Shown: positions 1-7,961, counted from the first letter of the stretch. The stretch is 16,740 nucleotides of DNA from CALAED01 sp937891035 (GCA_035642125.1 DASQSZ010000156.1:1-16740), one strand, 5' to 3'. Numbers and translations: made by a program. The notes: generated by a model from the sequence alone, not told the origin.

Positions 1-476
1 AGATCTACGCCGAGATGTACAAGGCCCTGCACGATCTCGACTACACGACGCTCGTCCTGGCCAACGTCTACGGCCCGCGGCAAAGCCCGGAGGGCGAGGC
101 CGGGGTCATCTCGATCTTCTCCGACGCGCTCATCGCGGGAAGGCCAACCCAGATCTACGGAGACGGCAAGAACACCCGCGACTACGTGTACGTGCTCGAC
201 GTCGTCGACGCCTTCGCCCGGGCCTGCGGCGAGCGAGGCGGCGGCCGCCGCTTCAACGTCGGCACCGGCGTGCAGACCAGCGACCGCGACCTGCACACGC
301 TGGTCGCGGCGGCGGCGGGAACGCCGGACGAGCCGCGGTTCGCCCCGCCGCGCCTCGGTGACCTGCCGGCGATGGCGGTCGACCCCGGCCCGGCCCGCGA
401 CGAGCTCGGCTGGACGCCGCGGACCGACCTGCGCGCCGGCCTCGCGGCCACGGTGTCCTGGGCCCGCGCCCGCTGA
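1..476 (+). CDS. NAD-dependent epimerase/dehydratase, C-terminal part (UDP-glucose 4-epimerase-like)
   Basis: The reading frame is open from the left edge (first full codon at 3) to a TGA at 474-476, so only about 157 C-terminal residues are present. ANVYGPRQ followed by EAGVISIF, then IYGDGKNTRDYVYVLDVVDA, is the substrate-binding half of extended short-chain dehydrogenases of the GalE/RmlB type. The Rossmann glycine motif and YxxxK catalytic pair must lie upstream, outside the window. The family interconverts or dehydrates nucleotide sugars for polysaccharide or cell-wall synthesis in the cytoplasm. The C-terminus, GWTPRTDLRAGLAATVSWARAR, is a normal family ending, so the gene is not 3'-truncated. 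Which sugar it handles cannot be told from this part; UDP-glucose/UDP-galactose is the default guess. Confidence 0.85.
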   Translation, partial: IYAEMYKALHDLDYTTLVLANVYGPRQSPEGEAGVISIFSDALIAGRPTQIYGDGKNTRDYVYVLDVVDAFARACGERGGGRRFNVGTGVQTSDRDLHTLVAAAAGTPDEPRFAPPRLGDLPAMAVDPGPARDELGWTPRTDLRAGLAATVSWARAR

Positions 477-783
477 GCGGGCGACCCGCTGTCGCCGACC
501 CGGCCACGCCGGCTTGCGCTTGGTGATAAATTGCTTACGCTTCGCTCACGATTGGCGGCTAGCCTGTGGCACACCGACGCCTCGGGTTAGGCTGAGCGCA
601 GTCGTCAGCGGCGGGGGACGAGGGAGCAACATCCGGTCCTACTCCCGCATGCACCGGTGCCGCAACACGCTGGGGCCGGCTCGCCGCTGTCGGTGCCCGA
701 AGGGCGTGTGTCCTGGATCCGGGTGGTGCCCAAACCGCTCGATCAGGGCGGCGGCCCGCTCATCGTCGGCCTCCGGAGGGGCG
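477..783 (+). promoter_or_regulatory. Intergenic region upstream of the HD-GYP pair
   Basis: 307 bases with no convincing gene. Bases 514-540 are unusually AT-rich for this DNA. TAnnnT hexamers at 560-565 (TAGCCT) and 588-593 (TAGGCT) could be -10 elements for the downstream pair, but no good -35 is seen at the right distance, and a start near 600 would leave a leader of about 180 nt. I recognise no riboswitch class in that leader. The end of the region carries the Shine-Dalgarno sequence GGAGG at 775-779. Confidence 0.3.
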
Positions 784-2124
784 ATGCGTGGACTACCCCT
801 CGCTGCCTGGGCGTACGTCTGCGGCGTGATCGCACCGGCGGGCGTCATCGTCGCGATGGCGCTTTCGCCCAGCCTGCCGTGGCTCAAGCTCGCGGTGCTC
901 GCGGCGTTGTTCGTCGCCTGCGAGTCGGCCCCGGCCCTGCTCAACATCCAGCGCGCCGTGGTCTCGCTGAGCTTCAGCGTCGGGCTCGCCTCGGTCGTCC
1001 TGGTCGGCCCCGAGGTGGCCGCCCTCGTCGGGGCCAGCGCGATGATCAGCCTGCACCGCGGCATCTCGCCGGTGAAGCGGCTCTACAACGGCGCGCAGCA
1101 CACCCTGTGCTGCTATCTGGCGGGCCACGTGTACCAGTCGTTCGGCGGCAAGGTCGGGCTTCCGGACGCCACCACCTTCCCCAGCACCATCGGGCCCTAC
1201 ATCGCCGCCGTCGTCACCTACGTCACCCTCAACCTGGTGCTCATGGGCTGCATCCTCGTGCTCACCCAACCGGCCGTCCGCGGCGACCTGCGCTGGCGGG
1301 AGGTCGGCCAGCTCACCGTGTCCTGCCTGGGTTTCGGCATGGTGGGGCTGCTCATCGCCGGGCTGTGGAGGGTGCCCTACTCCGCGGTGCTCGCCGTACT
1401 CCCGCTGTTCATCACCCGCTGGGCGTTCGCGCAGACCCGCGCCCAGCAACAGGCGTACGAGGCCACCATCGCGACGCTGTGCCAGGCGGTGGAGACCAAA
1501 GACTTCTACACCCGCGGTCACAGCGAGCGCGTCAGCCGCGGCTCCGTCATGATCGCGCAGGAGATCGGCATGCGGCCGGAGCGGGTCAAGGCCATCAGGT
1601 ACGCGGGCATGCTGCACGACGTCGGCAAGCTCGGGGTGCCCACCAAGGTGCTGCAAAAGCCGGGCGGCCTCACCGAAGAAGAGTACGCCGCCATCCAACT
1701 GCACCCCATGCGCGGGCTGGAGATCGTACGCGAGATCGGCTTTCTCGACGAGGCGCTCAACGGGATCATGCACCACCACGAGAGGATGGACGGCCGCGGC
1801 TATCCCATGGGGCTGGCCGGCGACGAGATCCCGGAGTTCGCCCGGATCATCGCGGTGGCCGACACGTTCGACTGCATGACCTCCGACCGGTCCTACCGAG
1901 GGCGCCGCACCCAAGAAGAGGCGATCGCCGAGCTGCGCCAAAGCTGCGGCACCCACTTCGACCCCGAGGTCGTCGAGGCCTTCTTGCGGGCGCTGGAGCG
2001 CGACGGGTGGGTGACCCCGGAGCGGGTGCCGCTGCCGGACGGCGACGTCGTCGAGACAACCGAGCAAGATCACGACGATCCCACCACGCCGCTCAAGATC
2101 GTCGGCGACGGTGCGCGCCCGTGA
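784..2124 (+). CDS. Membrane-anchored HD-GYP domain phosphodiesterase
   Basis: A 446-residue protein. The N-terminal ~220 residues are hydrophobic, with about six predicted membrane segments, and resemble an integral sensory module. The C-terminal half is a complete HD-GYP domain: GHSERV, the metal-binding HD pair at His278-Asp279 (MLHDVGKLG), LHP, HHHE at 330-333, and the DGRGYP signature at 336-341, then VADTFDCM and FDPEVVEAF. HD-GYP enzymes hydrolyse cyclic di-GMP to pGpG or GMP in the cytoplasm, and all usual metal ligands are visible, so activity is likely. ATG 784 was chosen because GGAGG lies 4 nt upstream and the hydrophobic domain begins right after it; the longer open frame upstream lacks coding character. 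The stop overlaps the start of the next gene by GTGA. The signal sensed by the membrane part is unknown. Confidence 0.88.
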   Translation: MRGLPLAAWAYVCGVIAPAGVIVAMALSPSLPWLKLAVLAALFVACESAPALLNIQRAVVSLSFSVGLASVVLVGPEVAALVGASAMISLHRGISPVKRLYNGAQHTLCCYLAGHVYQSFGGKVGLPDATTFPSTIGPYIAAVVTYVTLNLVLMGCILVLTQPAVRGDLRWREVGQLTVSCLGFGMVGLLIAGLWRVPYSAVLAVLPLFITRWAFAQTRAQQQAYEATIATLCQAVETKDFYTRGHSERVSRGSVMIAQEIGMRPERVKAIRYAGMLHDVGKLGVPTKVLQKPGGLTEEEYAAIQLHPMRGLEIVREIGFLDEALNGIMHHHERMDGRGYPMGLAGDEIPEFARIIAVADTFDCMTSDRSYRGRRTQEEAIAELRQSCGTHFDPEVVEAFLRALERDGWVTPERVPLPDGDVVETTEQDHDDPTTPLKIVGDGARP

Positions 2125-3416
2125 CCGCCCATCAGCGGGGCGTCGCGGAGCGGCAGCGCGCCGCGTGGCAGACGCTCGACTCGGCGCAGCTCCTGCTCAT
2201 CTCGTGCGTTTCGCTGCTCATCGTGGTCGCGATCACCCAGGTGGCGGCCGTCGGCCTCGACAATGCCCGCGTCGCCGTGGTCTTCGGCGCGCTGATCGCG
2301 GTCGGCGAGCTGGTGCGGATGGAGATGCCCGGCGGCCGCGAGGTGGCGCCGATCGGCAGCGCGGCCGCGTTGGGCTACGCTCTGCTGATCGGCGTGGGCC
2401 AAACGCCGACGATGCACTCCCCGCTGCAGGTGGTCACGGTGACCTCCGTCGGTATGGCCATCGGCTCGCTGCCGCACATCGCCGTCGGCCGGTCCCCGAG
2501 CGTCGACGCGATGGCCCGGCGGCTGCTGTCCGTGGCGATAGTGGCCTTCTGCTTCCGGCCTATCGCCGATTCCTGGCTGCACGACATGTGGGGCGTGGTG
2601 CTCGCCGCGATGGCCGCGTTGGTGATCTGTTCATGTGCCCTCGACGTCGCGATCGCCGCCGTGATCAGGGCCGAGACCGTGCGCATTCGCTTCGGGATCG
2701 CGCTCGTCGACGAGGTGCGGGCGAAGCTGCGGTTGTGCGCGGCGACCGGCGCCACCGGCATGCTCATCGCGGTCTCGACCTCGACCATGGGGCTGACCGC
2801 CCTCGTGGTGTTCACCGCGCCGATCCTGGTCGCCCAGGTCGCCTTCCGTAAGTACGCCGTGGTGCACGCGACCTATCTGCAGACCGTACGTGCCCTGTCC
2901 CGGGTCGCCGAAGTCGGCGGCTACGTCGAGACCGGACACGCCAGGCGGGTCGCCCGGCTGTCGATCGGCATGGGCCGCGAACTGGGCGAGGCCGAGCCAG
3001 AGCTGCTCGAGCTCGAATACGCCGCGCTCATGCACGACATCGGCCAGCTGTCGTTGCGCGATCCGATCCCCGGCGGCGCCACGGTGCTCGCCTCTCCGGC
3101 CGAGCAGCGGCGCATCGCCGAGCTGGGCGCCGACGTCATCAAGCAGACCGGGGTGCTCGACCGGGTGGCCGAGATCGTCCGGCGCCAGTGCGACCCCTAC
3201 CTGGTCGCCGCCGACGCGCACACCGCCCCACCGCTGGCCAGCCGCATCATCAAGGTCGCCAACGCCTACGACGATCTCGTGGGCGATTCCACCGACCGCG
3301 ACCGCTCGGCCGCGGTGCTCGAGCGGCTGCGGCTCGACTCCACATCCGAGTACGACCCCGCCGTGGTCGAAGCGCTCGGCCGTGTCGTCGACCGGGCGGC
3401 CCCCATCGACTATTGA
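2121..3416 (+). CDS. Membrane protein with degenerate HD-GYP domain
   Basis: A 431-residue paralogue-like partner of the preceding gene, starting at GTG 2121 inside its stop (GTGA overlap), which implies translational coupling. It has the same layout: hydrophobic segments over residues ~20-245, then an HD domain. GHARRVARL and MHDIGQLS (His305-Asp306) keep the first metal ligands. The later ones are lost: the LHP histidine, the HHE cluster and the GYP signature are replaced by ELGADV and VRRQCDPYLVAADAH, and VAD is now VAN. The product is therefore probably catalytically weak or inactive and may act as a regulator, a heterodimer partner or a nucleotide sensor; this is inference. Much longer open frames run upstream in this frame across the previous gene but are shadows of it. 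Confidence 0.82.
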   Translation: MTAHQRGVAERQRAAWQTLDSAQLLLISCVSLLIVVAITQVAAVGLDNARVAVVFGALIAVGELVRMEMPGGREVAPIGSAAALGYALLIGVGQTPTMHSPLQVVTVTSVGMAIGSLPHIAVGRSPSVDAMARRLLSVAIVAFCFRPIADSWLHDMWGVVLAAMAALVICSCALDVAIAAVIRAETVRIRFGIALVDEVRAKLRLCAATGATGMLIAVSTSTMGLTALVVFTAPILVAQVAFRKYAVVHATYLQTVRALSRVAEVGGYVETGHARRVARLSIGMGRELGEAEPELLELEYAALMHDIGQLSLRDPIPGGATVLASPAEQRRIAELGADVIKQTGVLDRVAEIVRRQCDPYLVAADAHTAPPLASRIIKVANAYDDLVGDSTDRDRSAAVLERLRLDSTSEYDPAVVEALGRVVDRAAPIDY

Positions 3417-3768
3417 GGCCAACGGGCCATCGCCGGCCATCAGGATGGGTGCGGACGGGCTCACAGACCCGCCGCCATGGCGACGTCATGACCTGTCCGG
3501 CACAAAGTCACCGCCCGGCGTTTTGTCGGCCCCGCAACCCGCGCCGGCCGTCCGGCCCCACTAGGGTCTGTGACACAGTCCGCAGCCGGCCCGCCCGTCG
3601 CCCATCTCTTCGAGCGGGGCGGCGCCTGGTCGCGTTGTCGCCGGTGCCGGCCAGATGACAGTCGGCGCGGGCCGCTCCGCGGCCGGGCAGGCGCCACCCG
3701 CGGCGGCGGACCGTTGCGCGACAGGACCAGAGCTCAACACGCCCGACCGTACGAAAGGTGTCCGTCAA
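3417..3768 (+). promoter_or_regulatory. Intergenic region upstream of accC
   Basis: 352 bases without a supported gene. TAGGGT at 3562-3567 is a possible -10 element for the carboxylase pair, without a clear -35. GAAAGG at 3753-3758 is the probable ribosome binding site, 10 nt before the GTG start. An imperfect, bulged inverted repeat around 3500-3533 could terminate the upstream HD gene, but its pairing is weak. Open frames across this stretch are in GC-rich noise and look non-coding. Confidence 0.3.
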
Positions 3769-5109
3769 GTGTTCGAGTCCGTACTCGTGGCGAATCGCGC
3801 GGAGATCGCCCGCCGGGTGATCCGTACCGTGCGGGGGATGGGTCTCAAGGCCATCGCGGTCTACTCCGACGCGGACGCGGACCTGCCGTACGTCGCCGAG
3901 GCCGACGAGGCCGTGCTCATCGGGCCGGCCAAACCGGCGGAGAGCTACCTCGACATCGACGCGATCCTCGAGGCGGCCCGGCGCACGAACGCGCGGGCCA
4001 TCCACCCCGGATACGGCTTTCTGGCCGAGAACGCCGCCTTCGCGCAGCGGGTCATTGACGCCGGCCTGATATGGGTGGGGCCGCCGCCACGGGCGATCGC
4101 CGGCATGGGCGACAAGATCAACGCGCGCAACCTCATGGAGCAGGCGGGCGTGCCGGTCTCCGCCGGCACCCGAGAGCCCGTCCCCGACGTTGACGCCGCG
4201 ATCAGAGAGGCGGCCCGCATCGGCTATCCCGTCATGGTGAAGGCGGCCGGCGGGGGCGGCGGCATCGGTATGAGCGCCGCCCACGACGAAGCGGAGCTGC
4301 GCACGGCGTACGAGACCGCGCGCACCCGCGCTGAGCGCTTCTTCGGCAGCGCCGACATCTTGCTCGAGCGGTTCATCGAGCACGCCCGCCACGTCGAGGT
4401 ACAGATCCTCGGTCTTGCCGACGGCACGGTGATCGCGCTGGGGGAGCGCGACTGTTCCGTGCAGCGACGGCACCAAAAGATCGTCGAGGAGACCCCGTCG
4501 CCGGGCGTCGGATCCGACCTGCGCACCCGCATGCTGGAGGCGGCCGTCCGGGCCGGTGCGGCGGTCGACTATCGTGGCGCGGGTACGGTCGAGTGCCTCG
4601 TCGATCCACGCGCACAGGACTTCGTCTTCCTTGAGATGAACACCCGGTTGCAGGTCGAGCACCCGGTGACCGAGCTCGTCACCGGCATCGACCTGGTCGA
4701 ACAACAACTGCTCATCGCCGCCGGTGAGCCCGCCACCGTGCCCGCCGGGCCGCCGCAAGGCCACGCGATCGAGTTCCGGGTCTACGCCGAGGACCCCAAG
4801 CGGTTCCTGCCCAGCCCCGGACAGATCACGGACTGGGCCGAGCCCGCCGGCGAGGGCGTCCGGGTGGACTCCGGTTACACGGCGGGCAACAAGGTCACCC
4901 CGTTCTACGACCCGTTGCTGGCCAAGCTGTGCGTGCACGGCGCGGATCGCGGCGTCGCGCTGGCGCGCGCCCGGGCCGCGGTCGAGGCGTTCAAGATAAC
5001 GGGATTGAAGACCAACCTGCCGTTCTTCATCGAGCTACTGGACAACCCGGAATTCGTCCGGGGAACTTATGACACGGGGCTGGTAGATGGCCGCCTCCGT
5101 GCGTCCTGA
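3769..5109 (+). CDS. accC: Biotin carboxylase subunit of an acyl-CoA carboxylase
   Basis: A 446-residue stand-alone biotin carboxylase, the length of E. coli AccC. It carries the N-terminal VANRAEIARRVIRT motif, HPGYGFLAEN, the ATP-grasp Lys158 with a glycine-rich loop just after it (AAGGGGGIGM), ERDCSVQRRHQK, and the catalytic EMNTRLQVEHPVTE segment with Glu289, Asn291, Arg293 and Glu297. The enzyme uses ATP and bicarbonate to carboxylate biotin on a carrier protein. Many actinobacterial homologues are longer because they carry a fused carrier domain. This one ends after the biotin-carboxylase C-terminal domain, and the carrier is encoded 60 nt downstream. GTG 3769 was preferred because the family N-terminus begins there and GAAAGG precedes it; the upstream extension is low complexity. 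No carboxyltransferase gene is in the window, so the acyl-CoA substrate is unknown. Confidence 0.93.
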   Translation: MFESVLVANRAEIARRVIRTVRGMGLKAIAVYSDADADLPYVAEADEAVLIGPAKPAESYLDIDAILEAARRTNARAIHPGYGFLAENAAFAQRVIDAGLIWVGPPPRAIAGMGDKINARNLMEQAGVPVSAGTREPVPDVDAAIREAARIGYPVMVKAAGGGGGIGMSAAHDEAELRTAYETARTRAERFFGSADILLERFIEHARHVEVQILGLADGTVIALGERDCSVQRRHQKIVEETPSPGVGSDLRTRMLEAAVRAGAAVDYRGAGTVECLVDPRAQDFVFLEMNTRLQVEHPVTELVTGIDLVEQQLLIAAGEPATVPAGPPQGHAIEFRVYAEDPKRFLPSPGQITDWAEPAGEGVRVDSGYTAGNKVTPFYDPLLAKLCVHGADRGVALARARAAVEAFKITGLKTNLPFFIELLDNPEFVRGTYDTGLVDGRLRAS

Positions 5110-5169
5110 CGTATACCTGTCGGATGGGATCGCCGGGCGGGCGCCGGTGACGCGAGGAGAGGAGCCGCG

Positions 5170-5382
5170 GTGGCGGAAGTCCATGCGGAGATGGTGGCGA
5201 ACGTCTGGAAGGTCGTCGTCGCGGAGGGGCACCAGGTAGAAGAGGGCGACACCCTGGTGATCCTCGAGTCGATGAAAATGGAGATCCCCGTCGTCGCGGA
5301 GCACTCCGGCACGGTCACCCAGCTCAAGGTGGTCGAGGGCGACCTCGTGCAGGAGGGGCACCTCATCGCGGTCATCGAATAG
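5170..5382 (+). CDS. Single-domain biotin carboxyl carrier protein (TB7.3-like)
   Basis: A 70-residue protein consisting only of a biotinyl/lipoyl-attachment domain. The biotinylation motif is ESMKMEIP, with the acceptor at Lys36. As I recall it, the sequence resembles the mycobacterial biotinylated protein TB7.3 (Rv3221c) closely along its whole length. The GTG start at 5170 follows a strong purine-rich ribosome binding site (GAGGAGAGGAG region, 5153-5163). Its position 60 nt after accC, same strand, suggests it is the carrier for that biotin carboxylase. It would be biotinylated by a BirA-type ligase not encoded here. The Met residues flanking the lysine favour biotin over lipoate attachment. 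Confidence 0.9.
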   Translation: MAEVHAEMVANVWKVVVAEGHQVEEGDTLVILESMKMEIPVVAEHSGTVTQLKVVEGDLVQEGHLIAVIE

Positions 5383-5421
5383 CGGTGGCGAGTTCGGCGC
5401 GCCGCTCATCGAGCCGGTCGG

Positions 5422-5664
5422 TCAGGCGCCCGGTAACACGAGGCCGTGCCGGGAGCAGCGCGCCGACCACCCCCGCGGCGTCACCTGCACCACCAGCCGG
5501 CGGCGGCATGTCGCGCAGTAGCGAGGGGGCTCCAGCCGCCGGGCGGCACCGCAGCCCGCATGCCCGCCGGAGCCGAGCGGCGCACCGCAGTGGCCGCAGT
5601 ACGTGTCACCGGATGTGTCGCGACCGATGGGGTCGCCGGCGGCGTCTTCGGCTGTCCTATCCAC
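5422..5664 (-). CDS. bsaP: Biotin synthase auxiliary protein (BsaP-like)
   Basis: An 80-residue cysteine-rich protein: YCGHCG (Cys23, Cys26), Cys38, then RYCATCRRRLVVQV (Cys50, Cys53) and ARCSRHG (Cys70, His73). The block from LEPPRYC to CSRHG matches, as I remember it, mycobacterial Rv1590, described as BsaP, a small iron-sulfur protein needed by actinobacterial BioB. In mycobacteria it lies directly after bioB. Here it is on the same strand as bioB but about 2.3 kb further on, separated by the TPP-enzyme gene and an opposite-strand thioesterase gene. The GTG start has no Shine-Dalgarno sequence but TACGCT 7 nt upstream, suggesting a leaderless transcript. It converges on the carrier-protein gene with a 39-bp gap. 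A generic zinc-ribbon protein is the alternative. Confidence 0.72.
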   Translation of the reverse strand: MDRTAEDAAGDPIGRDTSGDTYCGHCGAPLGSGGHAGCGAARRLEPPRYCATCRRRLVVQVTPRGWSARCSRHGLVLPGA

Positions 5665-5671
5665 AGGCGGC

Positions 5672-5677
5672 AGCGTA
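5672..5677 (-). promoter_or_regulatory. Candidate -10 element of bsaP (leaderless)
   Basis: TACGCT on the minus strand lies 7 nt before the GTG start of the bsaP-like gene. It sits inside the perfect palindrome AGCGTACGCT (5672-5681) in a 50-bp divergent intergenic region. There is no recognisable -35 and no ribosome binding site. Confidence 0.35.
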
Positions 5678-5702
5678 CGCTCCGGGCCCAGGGCCTACCC
5701 CG

Positions 5703-5708
5703 TAGGGT
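5703..5708 (+). promoter_or_regulatory. Candidate -10 element of the thioesterase gene (leaderless)
   Basis: TAGGGT lies 6 nt before ATG 5715. It overlaps a palindrome, CCTAC-CCC-GTAGG at 5694-5706. No good -35 was found. The same GTAGGGTGG could be read as a weak ribosome binding site instead. Confidence 0.35.
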
Positions 5709-5714
5709 GGCATT

Positions 5715-6098
5715 ATGCCGCTCACGCCAGGCTTGCGCGCCGAGGTCCGCATCGTGGTCGCCGAAGCCGACACCGCCACCGCGCTCGGCAGCGGGGACGT
5801 GCCGGTGCTGGCCACCCCGCGGCTGCTCGCACTGGCCGAAGCCGCGACCGTCGCCGCCATCCGAGATCACCTGGAGCCGGGCACGACCTCGGTCGGCACC
5901 TCGGTGGTGCTCGAGCACATGGTGGCCAGCCCAGTGGGCGCCGAGGTGGTCACCCTCGCGCAACTCACCGAGGTCGATCGGCGGCGGCTGGTGTTCAACG
6001 TCGAGGCGAGCGAGGGCGACAAGCAAATCGGCGCGGCCCGGGTGGAGCGATTCATCGTGGACCGCCGGCGGTTCCTCGAGGGGCTCCACGGTCCTTAG
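5715..6098 (+). CDS. FlK-type hotdog-fold acyl-CoA thioesterase
   Basis: A 127-residue single hotdog-fold protein. It starts MPLTPGLRAEVRIVV and contains ATPRLLALAEAAT and SVVLEHMVASPVGAEV, typical of the fluoroacetyl-CoA-thioesterase-like (FlK) family. The FlK catalytic triad Thr42-Glu50-His76 has spacings of 8 and 26 residues; here Thr34, Glu42 and His68 reproduce both spacings exactly. Members hydrolyse small acyl-CoA thioesters in the cytoplasm; the real substrate of this one is not known, and fluoroacetyl-CoA should not be assumed. It is divergent from bsaP, with 50 bp between them, and convergent with the TPP enzyme. ATG 5715 fits the family N-terminus. Confidence 0.82.
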   Translation: MPLTPGLRAEVRIVVAEADTATALGSGDVPVLATPRLLALAEAATVAAIRDHLEPGTTSVGTSVVLEHMVASPVGAEVVTLAQLTEVDRRRLVFNVEASEGDKQIGAARVERFIVDRRRFLEGLHGP

Positions 6099-6116
6099 GC
6101 CCCGTCCATGATGCCG

Positions 6117-6138
6117 CGCCGTCGCACAGCCGACGGCG
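6117..6138. terminator. GC-rich hairpin between convergent genes
   Basis: Perfect 8-bp stem CGCCGTCG / CGACGGCG with a 6-nt loop. It lies in the 150-bp gap between the thioesterase gene and the TPP-enzyme gene, which point towards each other. There is no T-tract, as is common for actinobacterial terminators. Confidence 0.4.
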
Positions 6139-6173
6139 AGCCGCTGAGGCGGGCTCAACCTCCGGAGGGGGCG

Positions 6174-6196
6174 TGCCGCCGGCACCCTCGGCGGCA
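6174..6196. terminator. Second GC-rich hairpin between convergent genes
   Basis: Perfect 8-bp stem TGCCGCCG / CGGCGGCA with a 7-nt loop, in the same convergent gap as the hairpin at 6117-6138. Together they may end transcription from both sides. Confidence 0.4.
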
Positions 6197-6248
6197 TCGG
6201 CAGACGTGTTCGGCCCGTGCTGGTCGGGCGCGGTGGGTTGCGACGTGG

Positions 6249-7898
6249 TCAGATGCCGGTGGTGGCGCGTGGATAGGCGACCTCGGGGTCGGTGGCGATG
6301 TTGACGAGATAGGGCACCCCGGCGTCGAAGGCCCGGCGCAGGGCCGGGCCGATGTCGGCCGGTCGGGTGACGAGCTCACCGGCGCCGCCGAGCGCGCGTA
6401 CGACCTCGTCGTAACGGCACTGCGGTTGCAGGTCGGCGGCGACGTCATAGCCGTACAAGAACCGCATGGGGTGCTTCTCCAGGCCCCAGCTGCCGTTGTT
6501 ACCGCAGATCATCACCACCGGCAGCCCGTGCCGTACCAGCGTGTCGGCATCCATCAGCGAGAACCCGGCGGCGCCGTCGCCCAGCAGCAGCACCACCTGA
6601 GCCGACGGCGCGGCGAGCCGGGCCGCGATGGCGTACCCGAGCCCGGTGCCCAGGCAGCCGTACGGGCCGGGGTCGAGCCAGCGTCCCGGGCGGGCGGGCT
6701 CGACGTACTTGCCGGCGTAGGAGACGAAGTCGCCGCCGTCGCCGATCACAACGGCGTCGTCGGCGAGCAGGCGGTTCAGCTCCCCGTAGATCCGCATCGG
6801 ATGGATCGGCTCGGCGTCGCTGGTCATCAGCTCGCCGTCCTTGGCCACCGCCGCCGCGGCGGCGGTGGCCAGCTCGGTCAGCCACTCCTCCCATGTCCCC
6901 CGGCCGCCATCGGCCGGGGAAGCGTTGGGGTGGTGGGCGAGTTTGGTGAGCTCGGCGAAGAAGGCCGCCAGGTCGCCCCCGTACGAAGCGGCGAGATCCA
7001 CATGGGTGGCGACCTGGTCGGGCGCGTCCACCACGTGCACCACCTTCGCGGCGCCGCCGGCGAAACGCCCGTAACCGAGGCGGAAGTCGAGCGGAGTCCC
7101 GGCGACGATGACGAGGTCGGCCCGCGCGAAGGCCGTGGACCTGGCCCGCGTGACCAAAAGCTCGTGCCCGCGTGGCAGCACGCCCCGGCCCATGCCGTTG
7201 GTGATGACGGGAACCCGCAGCTCCTCCGCGGCCGCTCGGGCGGCCGCCTCCGCGCCGTCGCTCCACACGTCGGAGCCCAGCACCAGCACGGGGCGCTCCG
7301 CGGCCGCCAGCAGTCGCGCGATCGGCTCCACATCGCCCGCCGTGGCCGGGGTGGCGCGGGGGGCGGGGATCTCCACCTCGGCCTGGTCGTACAGATGGTC
7401 CATGTAGGCGTCGAGAAAGACGGGACCGCGGTGCGGCGCGAGCGCGACGCGGAAGGCCTCGTCGACGGCGGCCGCGATGCCCGCGGTGTCGGGCGCCGTA
7501 CGGGCCCACTTAGTGATCGGCGCCAGCAGCGGCGGGTGGTCGATCTCCTGGAGCGCTCCCTTGCCCCAATTGGACAGCGGCGCACGGCCGCCGAACACGA
7601 GCACCGGCGACCCGTTGAAGTGCGCGGATGCCACCGCGCTCAGCCCGTTTGTGACGCCGGGACCGGCGGTGAGCACGGCGAAGCCCGGGGTACGGGTGAG
7701 CTTGGCGGTCGCCTCGGCCGCGAAGACCGCGGTCTGCTCGTGCCGGACGTCCAGGATGCGCATCGGGGGCTCGGCGTTGACCGCGCCGTCGTACAGCGGG
7801 AAGACATGCCCGCCGGAGAGCGTGAACATGGTCTGCACGCCGTAGCCGCGCGCCACCGCGACGGCATGCGCGCCCGCGTGTCCCTGTATGCGCGTCAT
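6249..7898 (-). CDS. TPP-dependent acetolactate synthase-like enzyme
   Basis: A 549-residue protein with the three-domain architecture of the acetolactate synthase / oxalyl-CoA decarboxylase / benzoylformate decarboxylase superfamily. The N-terminal pyrimidine-binding domain has the TPP-activating glutamate in VRHEQTAVFAAEA (Glu54) and AGPGVTNGLSA. The middle domain begins near residue 185. The C-terminal domain has the GDG-(N26)-N motif: GDGAAGF at 440-446 and GNN at 466-468, which binds the thiamine diphosphate Mg2+. The ATG start has GAGG 5 nt upstream. It lies 63 bp after bioB on the same strand and may be cotranscribed with the biotin genes. Such genes are commonly labelled acetolactate synthase large subunit, but no small subunit is present and the substrate cannot be assigned. 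Confidence 0.85.
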   Translation of the reverse strand: MTRIQGHAGAHAVAVARGYGVQTMFTLSGGHVFPLYDGAVNAEPPMRILDVRHEQTAVFAAEATAKLTRTPGFAVLTAGPGVTNGLSAVASAHFNGSPVLVFGGRAPLSNWGKGALQEIDHPPLLAPITKWARTAPDTAGIAAAVDEAFRVALAPHRGPVFLDAYMDHLYDQAEVEIPAPRATPATAGDVEPIARLLAAAERPVLVLGSDVWSDGAEAAARAAAEELRVPVITNGMGRGVLPRGHELLVTRARSTAFARADLVIVAGTPLDFRLGYGRFAGGAAKVVHVVDAPDQVATHVDLAASYGGDLAAFFAELTKLAHHPNASPADGGRGTWEEWLTELATAAAAAVAKDGELMTSDAEPIHPMRIYGELNRLLADDAVVIGDGGDFVSYAGKYVEPARPGRWLDPGPYGCLGTGLGYAIAARLAAPSAQVVLLLGDGAAGFSLMDADTLVRHGLPVVMICGNNGSWGLEKHPMRFLYGYDVAADLQPQCRYDEVVRALGGAGELVTRPADIGPALRRAFDAGVPYLVNIATDPEVAYPRATTGI

Positions 7899-7961
7899 GG
7901 CTTCCTCGGTTTCTTCAGGGGTTCCAGATGGCTGGATTTACCGAAGGGGCCCCCCGGCCTC

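Noticed and set aside
582..600. IdeR/DtxR-like iron box around TTAGGCT
   Set aside because: Only about 13 of 19 positions fit the consensus by eye and the right arm is poor, so it is not better than expected by chance in a scan of this length.
657..2120. Very long open frame on the plus strand running into the degenerate HD gene
   Set aside because: It is the Arg/Pro/Gly-rich shadow of the HD-GYP gene in another frame; the real gene in that frame starts at GTG 2121.
2435..2447. Near-palindrome GGTCACGGTGACC
   Set aside because: It is within coding sequence of the second HD gene and explained by codons; there is no regulatory context.
3500..3533. Terminator hairpin after the degenerate HD gene
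   Set aside because: Pairing needs bulges and the arms are short, so it is not strong enough to list as a feature.
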